A DNA stretch of 64,000 bases from an uncultured Kordia sp. Its GTDB lineage: Bacteria; Bacteroidota; Bacteroidia; Flavobacteriales; Flavobacteriaceae. The notes under the pieces were generated by a model, which did no database searches, was not told the origin of the DNA, and worked only from the letters and a program-made list of their open reading frames with translations. This document shows, one piece after another, positions 23,648-33,271 of this stretch; positions within the stretch are counted from its first letter, which is position 1, and each line of letters starts with the position of its first letter. The position numbers and the translations under genes are program-made. The stretch is from assembly GCF_947496985.1 (NCBI RefSeq), contig NZ_CANMEZ010000002.1, forward strand, positions 558,001 to 622,000, read 5' to 3'.

Positions 23648-25378
23648 TTATAAGCTATAAATAAATTTTTGCAATTCTTTTTCGGAAGTAAAGGTCATTT
23701 TTTTACGTAATCTGTATTTTCCTTTACGAACACTTTCTGGAGAAATCGCTAATATATTAGCAATTTCTTTTGTATTAAGACTTAATCGAATAAGTGATGC
23801 CAATTTTAAATCGCCTAATGAATAATCGGCAACATTTATTTTGAAGTTTTTGTAAAAATTTGGGTAAATATTTAAGAATAGTGTTTTAAACTCAAGCCAA
23901 TCATCTTCTGTGAGAATTTTTAGTGAGTGTAATTGTTGCAATGTAGACTTCATTTTTACAATAGTTGCTTCACTTCCAGCATCAGTTTGTTGAGATAACA
24001 TTCGCATGTACACACTCAATTCATTTTCTTTTTCTAACGCTCTTTTACGTTCATCCTGTAGTTTTTGTTGGATTCTGTATTTTGACTTTTCATTACTTAC
24101 AATTCGCTGTTGAAGTACTTCTTTTTTACGTTGATAAAATGTATAAACAATACCAAGAAGCACTAAACATATTCCGATAATAAGTAGAGCGTGAAAATAA
24201 GATGCTTCTTGTATTTTATTAGTCGCCAGTTTTTCTTTGCGTAGATCTTCTAAATACTCAGCTTTTAATATAGTCACTTTAGCTTCTTCCCTGTAAATTC
24301 TATTTTTTGTTTTATTATAAATGTCTAAATAGAAATATGCTTTCTCGGTGTTACCTATATTTTTATACAATAGCTTCAACTGTTTCGAACTCATTAATAT
24401 CTGATACGGAATATCTTTTGCTTTTGCTATTTCAAATGATTTTAATCCATTTATGAATGCCAAATCAACATCTCCTTCGTCATTGTAAATTTTAGATAAT
24501 AATAGAAAAAGTCGAACGTCTAAATCTTTTCGTTGAATTTTACTTGCATTCTTTATACTTTCTAACACATAGAATAATGCTTGCTTTCTATCTTCTTTTA
24601 TATAATAGATTTCTGCCAAGTTTTTCTGAGTATTAATTTGATGACTTTCATAAGCTCTAGACAAGCTATTTTCTTCATTTATCTTTATTGCTTTTTGCAA
24701 ATAACTCATTGCATCATCAATGGCTCCCATTTTTTTATATACGCATGCTAAATGCCTGTAAATAAAAACTTGATCAATTTCTGGGTCTTCTTTCAGCAAA
24801 GCAATTGCCTTTTTAAAATAGGATTTTGCAGTTGGATATAATTCTAATCTTCCGTACAACCTTCCTAACTTCACATATGAATTTGCTAGCACTTTATAAT
24901 TTGTATATTCTTCTAGCTTACGATTTATGATAATTGCCGAATTATATGCTTGAAATGCTTCTTTAATATTTCCGTTTAATCCATAGAAGTATCCTAATTT
25001 ATTATACAATCTGGATTTTAAAACATCATATTCTAACGCTGGCAAGAGTGCACTCATTTTTTGCATATAAGTTTTGGCTGAATCTAATTTTATGTCTTCT
25101 TTAAAGAAATAATTTGCACCTCTATTATAAACTCTAAATAGTTCATCTGGATTTCCCAAAGCTTGTATTTTTGCTTTTTCAAGATAATAGATCGCAGAAT
25201 CTTTCTGATTTTTAAATGCACATAACCTACTATTTTTTAAATATTGCACAACTAACTCGTCGCGTTCTCGTGCATTTACATTTCCAATTACACAAAAGAA
25301 AAAACCAAATAAAAGCATCATTTTCAACCAGATACAAGTGTTATTAGAATTCAATTTTATACATATTCGCCTTTTCAT
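23648..25378 (-). CDS. membrane-tethered TPR regulator with C-terminal HTH
   Basis: 576 aa. A signal/anchor lies near residues 18-36. About seven tetratricopeptide-like repeats follow (about 45-350, e.g. AYVKLGRLYGRLELYPTAKSYFKKA). One transmembrane helix (about 395-415, HALLIIGICLVLLGIVYTF) and a coiled coil (KYRIQQKLQDERKRALEKE) follow. A LuxR/GerE-like helix-turn-helix is at the end (LKLASLIRLSLNTKEIANILAISPESVRKGKYRLRKK). The arrangement suggests a periplasmic TPR sensor joined to a cytosolic DNA-binding domain, a common Bacteroidota type. It lies upstream of two precursor genes on the same strand, so regulating them is a reasonable guess. Confidence 0.75.
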   Translation of the reverse strand: MKRRICIKLNSNNTCIWLKMMLLFGFFFCVIGNVNARERDELVVQYLKNSRLCAFKNQKDSAIYYLEKAKIQALGNPDELFRVYNRGANYFFKEDIKLDSAKTYMQKMSALLPALEYDVLKSRLYNKLGYFYGLNGNIKEAFQAYNSAIIINRKLEEYTNYKVLANSYVKLGRLYGRLELYPTAKSYFKKAIALLKEDPEIDQVFIYRHLACVYKKMGAIDDAMSYLQKAIKINEENSLSRAYESHQINTQKNLAEIYYIKEDRKQALFYVLESIKNASKIQRKDLDVRLFLLLSKIYNDEGDVDLAFINGLKSFEIAKAKDIPYQILMSSKQLKLLYKNIGNTEKAYFYLDIYNKTKNRIYREEAKVTILKAEYLEDLRKEKLATNKIQEASYFHALLIIGICLVLLGIVYTFYQRKKEVLQQRIVSNEKSKYRIQQKLQDERKRALEKENELSVYMRMLSQQTDAGSEATIVKMKSTLQQLHSLKILTEDDWLEFKTLFLNIYPNFYKNFKINVADYSLGDLKLASLIRLSLNTKEIANILAISPESVRKGKYRLRKKMTFTSEKELQKFIYSL

Positions 25379-25807
25379 AATTTATCTACCAATTTGTTTT
25401 ATTAAAAAAACTCGTTTTTTCAAACATAGAAAAGAGTGTTATTCCCCATAATCGTTCAACTAAATAGCGTGTTCTACCCTGTAGAAATACTTAGTATTTT
25501 TTATATTTGTATAAATGGATACAACCTATTTATGAGAAGAATTTGCAATTTGTAGCAATAAATGGTATCGTTTTTGATTGGTAGCCAAGATAAAAGTACT
25601 AACAAAGATAATCCTAGCCATACTATTGAAAGAAATTTTACACTAATTCTAGTCTTTTCAGACACAAATAATAAGTTCGCAAATGGGTTATTTTGAAAAA
25701 ACCAACGAAATAGAGTTTCATTAAACTCTATAAACCTGACACTTTGTATATATTTACAAAACTGTATTCAATTTTACAGGTCAATAAGGTGTTTTACACA
25801 AAATAAT
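25379..25807 (+). other. 429-base gap between the regulator and rpoN
   Basis: No gene is seen. A perfect -7 element TATATTTG at 25502-25509 faces rpoN. A hairpin (ATAGAGTTT-CATT-AAACTCTAT, 25710-25731) without a T run lies about 77 bases before the rpoN ATG and may be a leader structure. The minus-strand promoter of the regulator should also lie here but was not resolved. Confidence 0.4.
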
Positions 25808-27265
25808 ATGCTTAAACAACAACTAAATTTTAGACTATCTCAAAAGCTATCACCACAACAAATCCAGTTGATGAAGTTGATTCAATTGCCTACGCAAGCA
25901 TTTGAACAACGTCTGAAACAAGAGTTAGAAGAAAATCCTGCCTTAGATAACGGAAAAGAACAATTGGACGAATACGATTCAGATTTGTCAAACGAATATG
26001 ATGACGATTACGGAAATGATACGATTGCTGCAGAAGATATTAATGTGGATGATTATTTGAGTGATGATGAAATTCCTACTTACCGTTTACAAGCAAATAA
26101 TTACAGTGTAGATGATGAAGAAAAAAATGTTCCATATGCTTCTGGAACCTCTTTTAATCAACATTTAAAAACACAATTAAATACATTCAGGCTTTCAGAA
26201 GAAGATAGAGAAATTGCTGAATTTTTAATCGGAAGTGTTGACGAAAGTGGCTATATCCGTAGACCTTTAGAAGATATTGTGGACGATTTAGCGTTTACAC
26301 AAAACATCTTTACTGCTGATGAAAATGTTGAAAAAATTCTGTCTATTGTTCACGAACTTGATCCTGCTGGAGTTGGTGCAAGAAATTTACAAGAATGCTT
26401 ATTGATTCAGTTACGAAGAAAAGAACCAACACCATCTATTGAACTCGCTATTGCTATTTTGGATAGATCTTTCGAGCATTTTACAAAGAAGCATTACAAG
26501 AAATTATTACAAAAATTTGACATCTCAGAAGTTGAGTTACGTGATGCTATTTTAGAAATTGAGCGTTTAAACCCAAAACCTGGTGGATCGTATGCAGGTA
26601 ACACAAAGATTATTGAGCATATTGTTCCTGATTTTACAATTCGAATTACAGAAGGTGTTTTAGAGCTAACGTTAAATGGACGAAATGCTCCTGAACTACA
26701 TGTTTCTAAGGAATATAATAATATGCTGAAAGGCTATAAAGATACACGTCAGAAAACAAAATCTCAAAAAGATGCGGTGATGTTTATCAAGCAAAAGTTA
26801 GATGCTGCAAAATGGTTTATAGACGCCATTAAACAACGTCAACAGACACTTTTAGTAACCATGAACGCAATTCTTCATTATCAGCAAGAATATTTCCTTA
26901 CAGGAGATGAACGCAAGCTGAAACCAATGATTTTGAAAGATATTGCAGATATGATCAATATGGATGTTTCTACTGTTTCGCGTGTAGCAAATAGTAAATA
27001 TGTAGACACTCCTTACGGAACAAAATTGATTAAAGAGTTTTTCTCTGAATCGATGAAAAATGAACAAGGAGAAGATGTTTCAACACGTGAAATAAAGAAG
27101 ATTTTAGAAACTGTTATTGAGGATGAAAACAAAAAGAAACCGCTAACAGACGAAAAACTAGCCACTATTTTGAAAGAAAAAGGATATCCAATTGCACGTA
27201 GAACTGTTGCAAAGTACAGAGAACAGCTTGATATTCCTGTTGCACGCTTACGAAAGAAGATATAG
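25808..27265 (+). CDS. rpoN: RNA polymerase sigma-54 factor
   Basis: 485 aa. Region I is glutamine/leucine-rich (LSQKLSPQQIQLMKLIQLPT), followed by the acidic region II (about 50-110). The core-binding and HTH domains follow, and the diagnostic RpoN box ARRTVAKYRE is near residue 468. It directs transcription from -24/-12 promoters with an AAA+ activator. None is in the window. The next gene starts immediately after its stop (zero-base gap), so the two are coupled. Confidence 0.96.
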   Translation: MLKQQLNFRLSQKLSPQQIQLMKLIQLPTQAFEQRLKQELEENPALDNGKEQLDEYDSDLSNEYDDDYGNDTIAAEDINVDDYLSDDEIPTYRLQANNYSVDDEEKNVPYASGTSFNQHLKTQLNTFRLSEEDREIAEFLIGSVDESGYIRRPLEDIVDDLAFTQNIFTADENVEKILSIVHELDPAGVGARNLQECLLIQLRRKEPTPSIELAIAILDRSFEHFTKKHYKKLLQKFDISEVELRDAILEIERLNPKPGGSYAGNTKIIEHIVPDFTIRITEGVLELTLNGRNAPELHVSKEYNNMLKGYKDTRQKTKSQKDAVMFIKQKLDAAKWFIDAIKQRQQTLLVTMNAILHYQQEYFLTGDERKLKPMILKDIADMINMDVSTVSRVANSKYVDTPYGTKLIKEFFSESMKNEQGEDVSTREIKKILETVIEDENKKKPLTDEKLATILKEKGYPIARRTVAKYREQLDIPVARLRKKI

Positions 27266-27865
27266 ATGCGCACTTTTCTAAAGGTAATATCATACCTCTT
27301 CCACCCTATTTTCACACCAATTATGGCAACTATTGGCTATTTTTTAGTCACGCCTAGGATGTATGATTTCAATTTTAAGATAGATGTCTCCATTACTATT
27401 ACCGTTTTTACAATTTGCATTCCGATGTTAATTTTCATCTTATTGAAACGTTTCAAAATGATAGACTCTATCTTTTTAAAAGATGTTTCTCAACGGAAAA
27501 TTCCTTTGTATATTTATGTATTGATTTTATTTTTAATTATCACGAAAGTGATTACGAAATCAATTTTTGCAGAGTTGTATGATTTCTTTTTAGCCTCTTT
27601 AATTTCTTCCATTATCTGCCTTACACTTGTGTTTTTCCGTGTAAAAGCAAGTATGCATATAATGGGGATTTCAGGTTTGGTAATGTTTTTAGCTATATTG
27701 AGTATTACGTATCAAGTTAACATCACTTTTGCATTAGGCTTTCTAATTTTTATGATTGGATTGGTAGCAACTTCACGATTATTTTTAAAGGCACATACTT
27801 TTCCTGAGCTTATTTTTGGCTTTTTTATTGGATTGATTCCGCAATTGCTGGTTACGTATTGGTAA
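27266..27865 (+). CDS. integral membrane protein, PAP2-like
   Basis: 199 aa with about six membrane helices. KASMHIMG and SRLFLKAHTFPELIFGF resemble the last two motifs of PAP2-type phosphatases (SGH and SR-x5-H-x3-D), but with Glu or other changes at expected catalytic places. It may be a degenerate lipid phosphatase or an unrelated membrane protein. It starts on the base after rpoN, a conserved-looking pairing. Function is uncertain. Confidence 0.6.
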   Translation: MRTFLKVISYLFHPIFTPIMATIGYFLVTPRMYDFNFKIDVSITITVFTICIPMLIFILLKRFKMIDSIFLKDVSQRKIPLYIYVLILFLIITKVITKSIFAELYDFFLASLISSIICLTLVFFRVKASMHIMGISGLVMFLAILSITYQVNITFALGFLIFMIGLVATSRLFLKAHTFPELIFGFFIGLIPQLLVTYW

Positions 27866-27912
27866 CTATGAAGGTTTATTTTTTTACCATAACGTATCTA
27901 ACTTATACATCA

Positions 27913-28638
27913 TTACAAAATATAAAACATCAAACCTACTTTGATTGCGCTCATTTCAAAGGCTTCTCCATCCACAGTTTTTGTTCCATCTTTGAAGAGT
28001 TTATTTAGACCATAATACACATGAAAATTCCATGTATTATATCCTGCGCTTAATGTTAATCCGTATTGGAATTTATTCAAATCATCATTGATAAACTTCA
28101 CCTTTTCATCATTTCCAACAAATTTAGAAGTTCCCGATAAGACATAACCCGCTTTAAAACCCGCATAAATTCGCCAAAATTCGTAGTTTGTTACTGTTGA
28201 TGTTCTCCAACGAAACTCAATAGGAAGTTCTATCAGATGCGTTCTATATTTATTTCGCTTGAAACTCGCATCACTTTCAATAGCTTGATAAACAATTCCA
28301 TTATCCGTTTTTGTGGCTTTTAAGTTATGAAAGTATGAATTGTATGAATACCCTAAGCCTATTCCAATGGCTTTGTTTCGCTTTTTATTGATAGGAAAGT
28401 CTCTAATAACACCTAAATGCAATCCATTTGACAAATTATTTTGAGAAATACCGCTAGGTCTACTTTGAAGAATATTATAGGTAACACCAATATAAAACTG
28501 ATCTTCACGATAGTTATTATCAGGAAGTGTATCAATAATAGTAACAACTCTTTCATTTTCTTCTTGAGCAGCAACATATTGAAGCCCTATAAAGATAAAT
28601 ATTATTCCTATGCAGATTCGTTTCGTCATTTCTTTCAT
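27913..28638 (-). CDS. outer membrane beta-barrel protein, PorT-like
   Basis: 241 aa. A signal peptide (about 1-24, ending AAQE) is followed by alternating amphipathic strands (FYIGVTYNIL, GIGLGYSYNSY, RTHLIELPIEFRWRT, IYAGFKAGYVL), ending in a hydrophobic LMFYIL. The strand pattern and the HLIELPIEF motif fit the porin/PorT family, an outer-membrane component of the type IX secretion system. It lies next to the ExbB/ExbD set. A PorT role is a moderate-confidence inference; a generic barrel protein is the safer call. Confidence 0.65.
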   Translation of the reverse strand: MKEMTKRICIGIIFIFIGLQYVAAQEENERVVTIIDTLPDNNYREDQFYIGVTYNILQSRPSGISQNNLSNGLHLGVIRDFPINKKRNKAIGIGLGYSYNSYFHNLKATKTDNGIVYQAIESDASFKRNKYRTHLIELPIEFRWRTSTVTNYEFWRIYAGFKAGYVLSGTSKFVGNDEKVKFINDDLNKFQYGLTLSAGYNTWNFHVYYGLNKLFKDGTKTVDGEAFEMSAIKVGLMFYIL

Positions 28639-28681
28639 TATGAGAACGCTAATTTACAGATATTCTTATATAAGATATTAC

Positions 28682-28712
28682 AAAAAAAGCACTCTATATA
28701 GAGTGCTTTTTA
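28682..28712 (-). terminator. intrinsic terminator after the exbD genes
   Basis: AAAAAGCACTCTATATAGAGTGCTTTTT-type perfect stem between the exbD stop (28738) and the barrel gene (28638), with A/T runs on both sides. Confidence 0.7.
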
Positions 28713-28737
28713 ATATAAAATTTAAGATCTTCTATTA

Positions 28738-29217
28738 TTAATTCTGGTCTACAGCACCTTTTCTAGTGGTGTAATTAATTTTTAAAGCATTAATTTCACG
28801 AAGTTGTTGTTTGATATCAGCTATCAATCCCATATTCGTTTCCTTATCTACTTTTAAAGCAGTAATAGCAACATTTTGGTATTCTTGCCCTAGATCGTTA
28901 TTAATAGTATTAAACCAATAATCTTTGATTTCAGAAACATCAGCAAACTTATCATTTAATTGAATTTTTGCTTGTGTACCGAATTCTTTTTGATATCTCA
29001 GACTTGGTTTCCCAGCATAAATATAAATTACTTTGTCTGTCTTATCAAGTGTTTGTACTTGATCAGCATATGGTAATTCTTGTTTCACCTTGTAATCGTC
29101 TTTCTTAAATGTTGTTACCGTCATAAAGAAGAATAATAACATGAATACGATATCTGGCAAAGCTGCTGTAGATACTGGTGGCAATTCACCACTTTTTTTC
29201 TTTTTAAATTTAGACAT
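28738..29217 (-). CDS. exbD: ExbD/TolR family proton-channel protein
   Basis: 159 aa. A short cytosolic N-terminus, one membrane helix beginning ALPDIVFMLLFFFMTVTTF (about 18-40) with the essential Asp at its start, and a periplasmic domain. It forms the proton-driven motor with ExbB that energises TonB. It is the last gene of a four-gene set (exbB, 4-TM protein, exbD, exbD) transcribed on the minus strand. A strong terminator follows. Confidence 0.88.
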   Translation of the reverse strand: MSKFKKKKSGELPPVSTAALPDIVFMLLFFFMTVTTFKKDDYKVKQELPYADQVQTLDKTDKVIYIYAGKPSLRYQKEFGTQAKIQLNDKFADVSEIKDYWFNTINNDLGQEYQNVAITALKVDKETNMGLIADIKQQLREINALKINYTTRKGAVDQN

Positions 29218-29230
29218 AGTAGCTACGTTT

Positions 29231-29848
29231 TTAATTACTAGTTTCTGCTTCAGATATTTTTAAAGGAAACATTTCCTTTATAACCTCCATTTTTTCTTTC
29301 AAATCAGACTTTAGTTGTTCACTAGTCTGAGGATTTGAAGCAATAGAGTCCATAGCTGTATAGTTCATTTTATACAAGTTTTGCGCTTCTCTATTACGCA
29401 AGAAATTGTATGCTCCAACAAGCTCATTTTGTACTGAAATGAATGTTCCATATTCAGTTTCTCTATCATTTCTAACAGAGATAATTGCTTTATTAGGGTG
29501 ATCTGATGAATCTTCTTTTCTATCACCTTTGCAATAATTACATGGCTCTCCCTTTTCATTAGTTCCTCCACCATTGTCTAAGAAAGCAATTGCTGCTTCA
29601 CGCAAATCGCCTAAAGCCATTACTTCTTCTTCAACTAGCAGGTCATTATTTTTGTTTACTAAAACAGTAAATAAATTCTTCTGCTTAATAATTGGTGGTG
29701 TTACTCCTGGAGGTGGCATTGGTGGTAACTTTCTGTTAATACCTGAGTCCACTTCAAAAGTTGTAGTTACTAAGAAAAAGATAAGCAGTAAGAATGCAAT
29801 ATCTGCCATAGAACCTGCATTAACTTCTGGTATATTTCTTCTTCCCAT
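29231..29848 (-). CDS. exbD: ExbD/TolR family proton-channel protein, longer paralogue
   Basis: 205 aa. The membrane helix starts GSMADIAFLLLIFFLVTTTF (about 12-34) with the conserved Asp. The periplasmic part is longer than in the neighbouring ExbD and has a Cys-containing insertion (CNYCKGD) plus a C-terminal extension. Two different ExbDs next to one ExbB is a usual Bacteroidota arrangement, sometimes tied to gliding or special transport. It starts two bases after the stop of the 4-TM protein. Confidence 0.88.
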   Translation of the reverse strand: MGRRNIPEVNAGSMADIAFLLLIFFLVTTTFEVDSGINRKLPPMPPPGVTPPIIKQKNLFTVLVNKNNDLLVEEEVMALGDLREAAIAFLDNGGGTNEKGEPCNYCKGDRKEDSSDHPNKAIISVRNDRETEYGTFISVQNELVGAYNFLRNREAQNLYKMNYTAMDSIASNPQTSEQLKSDLKEKMEVIKEMFPLKISEAETSN

Positions 29849-29850
29849 AA

Positions 29851-30258
29851 TTATTTATTAAGTGATTTTTTAATTCCAAATCCAACCATTGCTAAAATTG
29901 CAATTGCTGCTAAAAAGTAAAACATGTAAATACCCATTCCTACTAATTTAGAAGTACCTGGCTCTATTGAAATATCTCCTACTTGCACTGGAGACTCACC
30001 AGCTGACACATAAGAAAGTATTGCAATGATTGCGAATACTGCTAAAGAAATCGCAGATTTCTTTAATGCTTGTGGATTTGTAGCTAAATTTTTGAGTCCG
30101 AAAAACAGTGCTATTGCTGCGGTAACTATTACAAGTACTTCACCAGCAACGATCATAGCGTTTCCTGTATCACCACCAAGAATCATGGCATATAATATAA
30201 CACCAATTAGTGCTATAACTGCGATAAGGATTGTTAATATTAATTTTAATGATTTCAT
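29851..30258 (-). CDS. small 4-TM membrane protein in the exb operon
   Basis: 135 aa with four predicted membrane helices (about 8-28, 37-55, 70-86, 108-127) and few charged residues outside loops. No known enzymatic motif is seen. It sits between exbB and exbD, spaced 30 and 2 bases, so it is probably part of the same motor complex or operon. Such a protein recurs in flavobacterial exb operons; its function is not known to me. Confidence 0.7.
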   Translation of the reverse strand: MKSLKLILTILIAVIALIGVILYAMILGGDTGNAMIVAGEVLVIVTAAIALFFGLKNLATNPQALKKSAISLAVFAIIAILSYVSAGESPVQVGDISIEPGTSKLVGMGIYMFYFLAAIAILAMVGFGIKKSLNK

Positions 30259-30288
30259 ATTATATAGTATTGTATAAAGTTGACAGTA

Positions 30289-30999
30289 TTATTTCTTGTA
30301 ACGAACCAATAAATCTATTAAAGAAATAGATGAATCTTCCATATCGTTTACAATACTATCAATCTTAGCAATAATATAGTTGTAGAAAATTTGAAGGATA
30401 ATACCCACGATAAGACCAAATACAGTCGTTAATAAGGCTACCTGAATAGAACTCGCAATTAACGATGCATCTAATGATCCTACAGCCGCAATTTTATCAA
30501 AGGCTTGAATCATACCAATTACCGTTCCCATGAATCCTAACATCGGTGCAATTGCGATGAATAATGAAATCCAAGATACGTTTCTTTCTAATTGTCCCAT
30601 TTGAACACCTCCGTAAGCTACTACAGCTTTCTCAGCATTATCAACTCCTTCGTCCATACGGTCTAAACCTTGATAGAAGATAGAAGCAACAGGTCCTTTA
30701 GTGTTTCTAGCAACTTCTTTCGCTGCTTCTACACCGCCGTCTGCTAATGCATTTTCAACATTGGCTAATAATTTCTTATTATTTGTTGAAGCCATATTTA
30801 AATAAATGATTCTTTCGATACATATTGCTAATCCTAAGATAAGACATAACAATACAATTCCCATGAATCCTGGACCACCTTTAATAAAGTAATCTTTTAA
30901 TATTTGGTGAAAACCTTGTTCTGCATTTTGTGCATTCGCAACACCTACATTTAAAATCGTTAACATGGCTACAGCCATAATAGAAAATCCTTTTTTCAT
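30289..30999 (-). CDS. exbB: MotA/TolQ/ExbB proton-channel protein
   Basis: 236 aa. A signal-like first helix (about 5-23) is followed by three membrane helices. The second and third (GYGGVQMGQLERN... ISLFIAIAPMLGFMGTVIGMIQAF, then IQVALLTTVFGLIVGIILQIF) carry the conserved GTV and Thr residues of the MotA/TolQ/ExbB channel. It works with the downstream ExbDs. tRNA-Ser lies just upstream on the same strand. A TATCTTTA element in the gap is near promoter consensus. Confidence 0.9.
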   Translation of the reverse strand: MKKGFSIMAVAMLTILNVGVANAQNAEQGFHQILKDYFIKGGPGFMGIVLLCLILGLAICIERIIYLNMASTNNKKLLANVENALADGGVEAAKEVARNTKGPVASIFYQGLDRMDEGVDNAEKAVVAYGGVQMGQLERNVSWISLFIAIAPMLGFMGTVIGMIQAFDKIAAVGSLDASLIASSIQVALLTTVFGLIVGIILQIFYNYIIAKIDSIVNDMEDSSISLIDLLVRYKK

Positions 31000-31076
31000 T
31001 TCTCTTGAACTTAAATTTTGTTAGTTAATCGGGTTAAAGATATAAAAAATTTATAATTATTTACGATAAATTTATG

Positions 31077-31164
31077 CAGAGAGGAAGGGATTCGAACCCT
31101 CGATACGGTTATGCCGCATACACACTTTCCAGGCGTGCGCCTTCGACCACTCGGCCACCTCTCT
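31077..31164 (-). tRNA. tRNA-Ser (GGA anticodon)
   Basis: 88 nt on the minus strand. The acceptor stem is AGAGAGG with CCTCTCT, the D-arm begins TGGCCGAG, the anticodon loop contains CTGGAAA with GGA, there is a long class II variable arm, and the T-loop is GGTTCGAATCC. The discriminator is G and the CCA end is not encoded. It reads UCC and UCU serine codons. Confidence 0.95.
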
Positions 31165-31221
31165 CTATCGTCGAGCAAATAACAAAAAATATTTTAGTTT
31201 TTGAAATATATCTTGCTATTT

Positions 31222-32250
31222 TTAGGACATTTCGCCTCTTATGGGTGTTTCATACATTGTTTTGAACACCGAATGGTTTATTTTCCTTCCCAAAAGATAC
31301 ATTAATTTTGTGACCGCAGCCTCCGTTGTAATGTCTTTACCGCTTATGATACTTAGTCTTTTCAATGCAACGCTAGTTTCATATTGTCCCATAATGACTT
31401 TTCCTCCAGAACACTGTGTTACATTCACAACAATTATGCCTTTTTCTTTGATTTTTGCTAAAAACTCTAAAAACCACGTCTCTGTTGGCGCATTTCCTGC
31501 TCCGTAGGTCTCTAAAATGATCGCTTTTAGGCTATTTGACGATAAAAAACCTTCTAAACTTGCCAATGTTATGCCCGGAAACAACTTAATTAAAGCAATA
31601 TTTTCATCAAGTTTTTTCTGAACTATTAAGTTTTTTTTCTTTGTTCTTGGCAATAAATTTTCCTTAAAAACTTTTAAATGCACACCTGATTCTGCCAAAG
31701 GTGGATAGTTTAATGAAGCAAATGCCTCAAAATGTTCCGCATTTATTTTAGTAGTTCTGTTTGCTCTGTATAGTTTATATTCAAAATAAAGTCCAACTTC
31801 CGTAATTTGTGAACGCCCGTTTTTGTCTTTAAGCGAAGCTATTTGAATTGAAGTAATTAAGTTTTCTTTAGCATCAGTTCGCAAATCACCAATTGGCAAT
31901 TGAGATCCTGTAAATATTACTGGTTTTGCTAAGTTTTCCAACATAAAACTCAAAGCTGAAGCTGTATAACTCATAGTATCACTCCCATGCAACACTACAA
32001 AACCATCAAAATCGGCATAGTTTTCCTCTATTATTTCTGCTATTTGAATCCAATACCCTGTATTCATATCTGAGGAATCAATTGGATCATCAAAGGCTAC
32101 CGTTTCTATATCACAGTCAAGATGTGACAATTCGGGAATACGCTCTAATAATTTATCAAAATCAAAAGCTCGTAAGGCTCCTGTTTCAAAATCTTTAATC
32201 ATTCCAATAGTTCCACCTGTATATATGAGTAATATTTTTGGTTGTTCCAT
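31222..32250 (-). CDS. ansA: type I L-asparaginase
   Basis: 342 aa. The first catalytic Thr is in IYTGGTIGM (Thr11 region), the second Thr-Asp pair in VVLHGSDTMSYTASALSF (about 86-102), and the substrate-lid region follows. It hydrolyses asparagine to aspartate and ammonia. There is no signal peptide, so it is cytosolic, as expected for type I. It is followed, in transcription order, by no clear operon partner; tatD lies 121 bases upstream on the same strand. Confidence 0.9.
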   Translation of the reverse strand: MEQPKILLIYTGGTIGMIKDFETGALRAFDFDKLLERIPELSHLDCDIETVAFDDPIDSSDMNTGYWIQIAEIIEENYADFDGFVVLHGSDTMSYTASALSFMLENLAKPVIFTGSQLPIGDLRTDAKENLITSIQIASLKDKNGRSQITEVGLYFEYKLYRANRTTKINAEHFEAFASLNYPPLAESGVHLKVFKENLLPRTKKKNLIVQKKLDENIALIKLFPGITLASLEGFLSSNSLKAIILETYGAGNAPTETWFLEFLAKIKEKGIIVVNVTQCSGGKVIMGQYETSVALKRLSIISGKDITTEAAVTKLMYLLGRKINHSVFKTMYETPIRGEMS

Positions 32251-32371
32251 TCTGTTGGTTATTGGTTTAAGAAAACTCTTTTTCTATTTAAAATTTAGCA
32301 TTTATCACTGCTATTGATTCGTTTTTCATGTATTTATTTATATACAGTTCCTAACTTTTAACTTCTTTAAT

Positions 32372-33139
32372 TTAGATTCCAAAAACTGCTTTTGAGTTCT
32401 CCGTAGTAATTGTTGCTATTTCTGTTTCGGATAGTTCATAAATAGAAGCTATTTTTTCCAACACATTCATTACATAACTACTTTCGTTTCGTTTTCCTCT
32501 GAATGGTGTTGGTGCTAAGTAAGGTGAATCTGTTTCTAACACTATATGTTCTAATGGTATTTCTTGTAAAAACTTATCAATTTTACCATTCTTAAAAGTT
32601 ACCACACCACCAATTCCTAGTTTCATATTGTAACTAATAGCTTTTTTTGCATGTTCTTTTGTTCCTGTAAAGCAATGAAATATCCCGAATAAATCATCTC
32701 CTTTTTCTTTTTCTAATACTTCAAAAACCTCATTAAATGCATCACGACAGTGTATTACAATTGGAAGTTTGTATTTTTTTGCTAATTGAATTTGGTATTG
32801 AAATGCCTCTTGTTGCTGTGCCAAGAATGTTTTATCCCAATATAAATCGATTCCTATTTCACCAACTGCATAAAATTTTCGTTCAGCAAGTAATTCTGAA
32901 ACATGCGCCAATTCTTCTTTGTAGTTTTCTTTTACGTGTGTTGGATGCAATCCCGACATCAAAAACACTTCATTTGGATAGTCTTTTTCCAACTGAAACA
33001 TGCGTTTTGTATAAGTTGAGTCAATTGCTGGCACAAAGAATCGCTTTACACCTTTATCAATAGCGCGTTGCATCATTTCATTTCTGTCTTCATCAAACGC
33101 TTCACTATATAAGTGTGTATGTGTATCTGTAATTATCAT
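32372..33139 (-). CDS. TatD family metal-dependent hydrolase
   Basis: 255 aa starting at MIITDTHTHLYSEAF. The frame extends seven codons upstream, but this start gives the family N-terminus. Metal ligands are seen in THTHL, GEIGID, VIHCRDAF, FHCFTGT and ETDSPYLAP. Members are DNases or hydrolases with a TIM-barrel amidohydrolase fold. It is cytosolic and neighbours ansA, an order common in Flavobacteria. Confidence 0.88.
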   Translation of the reverse strand: MIITDTHTHLYSEAFDEDRNEMMQRAIDKGVKRFFVPAIDSTYTKRMFQLEKDYPNEVFLMSGLHPTHVKENYKEELAHVSELLAERKFYAVGEIGIDLYWDKTFLAQQQEAFQYQIQLAKKYKLPIVIHCRDAFNEVFEVLEKEKGDDLFGIFHCFTGTKEHAKKAISYNMKLGIGGVVTFKNGKIDKFLQEIPLEHIVLETDSPYLAPTPFRGKRNESSYVMNVLEKIASIYELSETEIATITTENSKAVFGI

Positions 33140-33271
33140 GGCGTAAAAATAGTATTTCAATAGGATTTTTTACTGCTTCTTTTTAAAAAGTATGACAATA
33201 TAACATGAATCTTATAGAGGCATGTATTTTGATTTGTATTTTTACACAAAATTGATATTAGCATTTCATAT

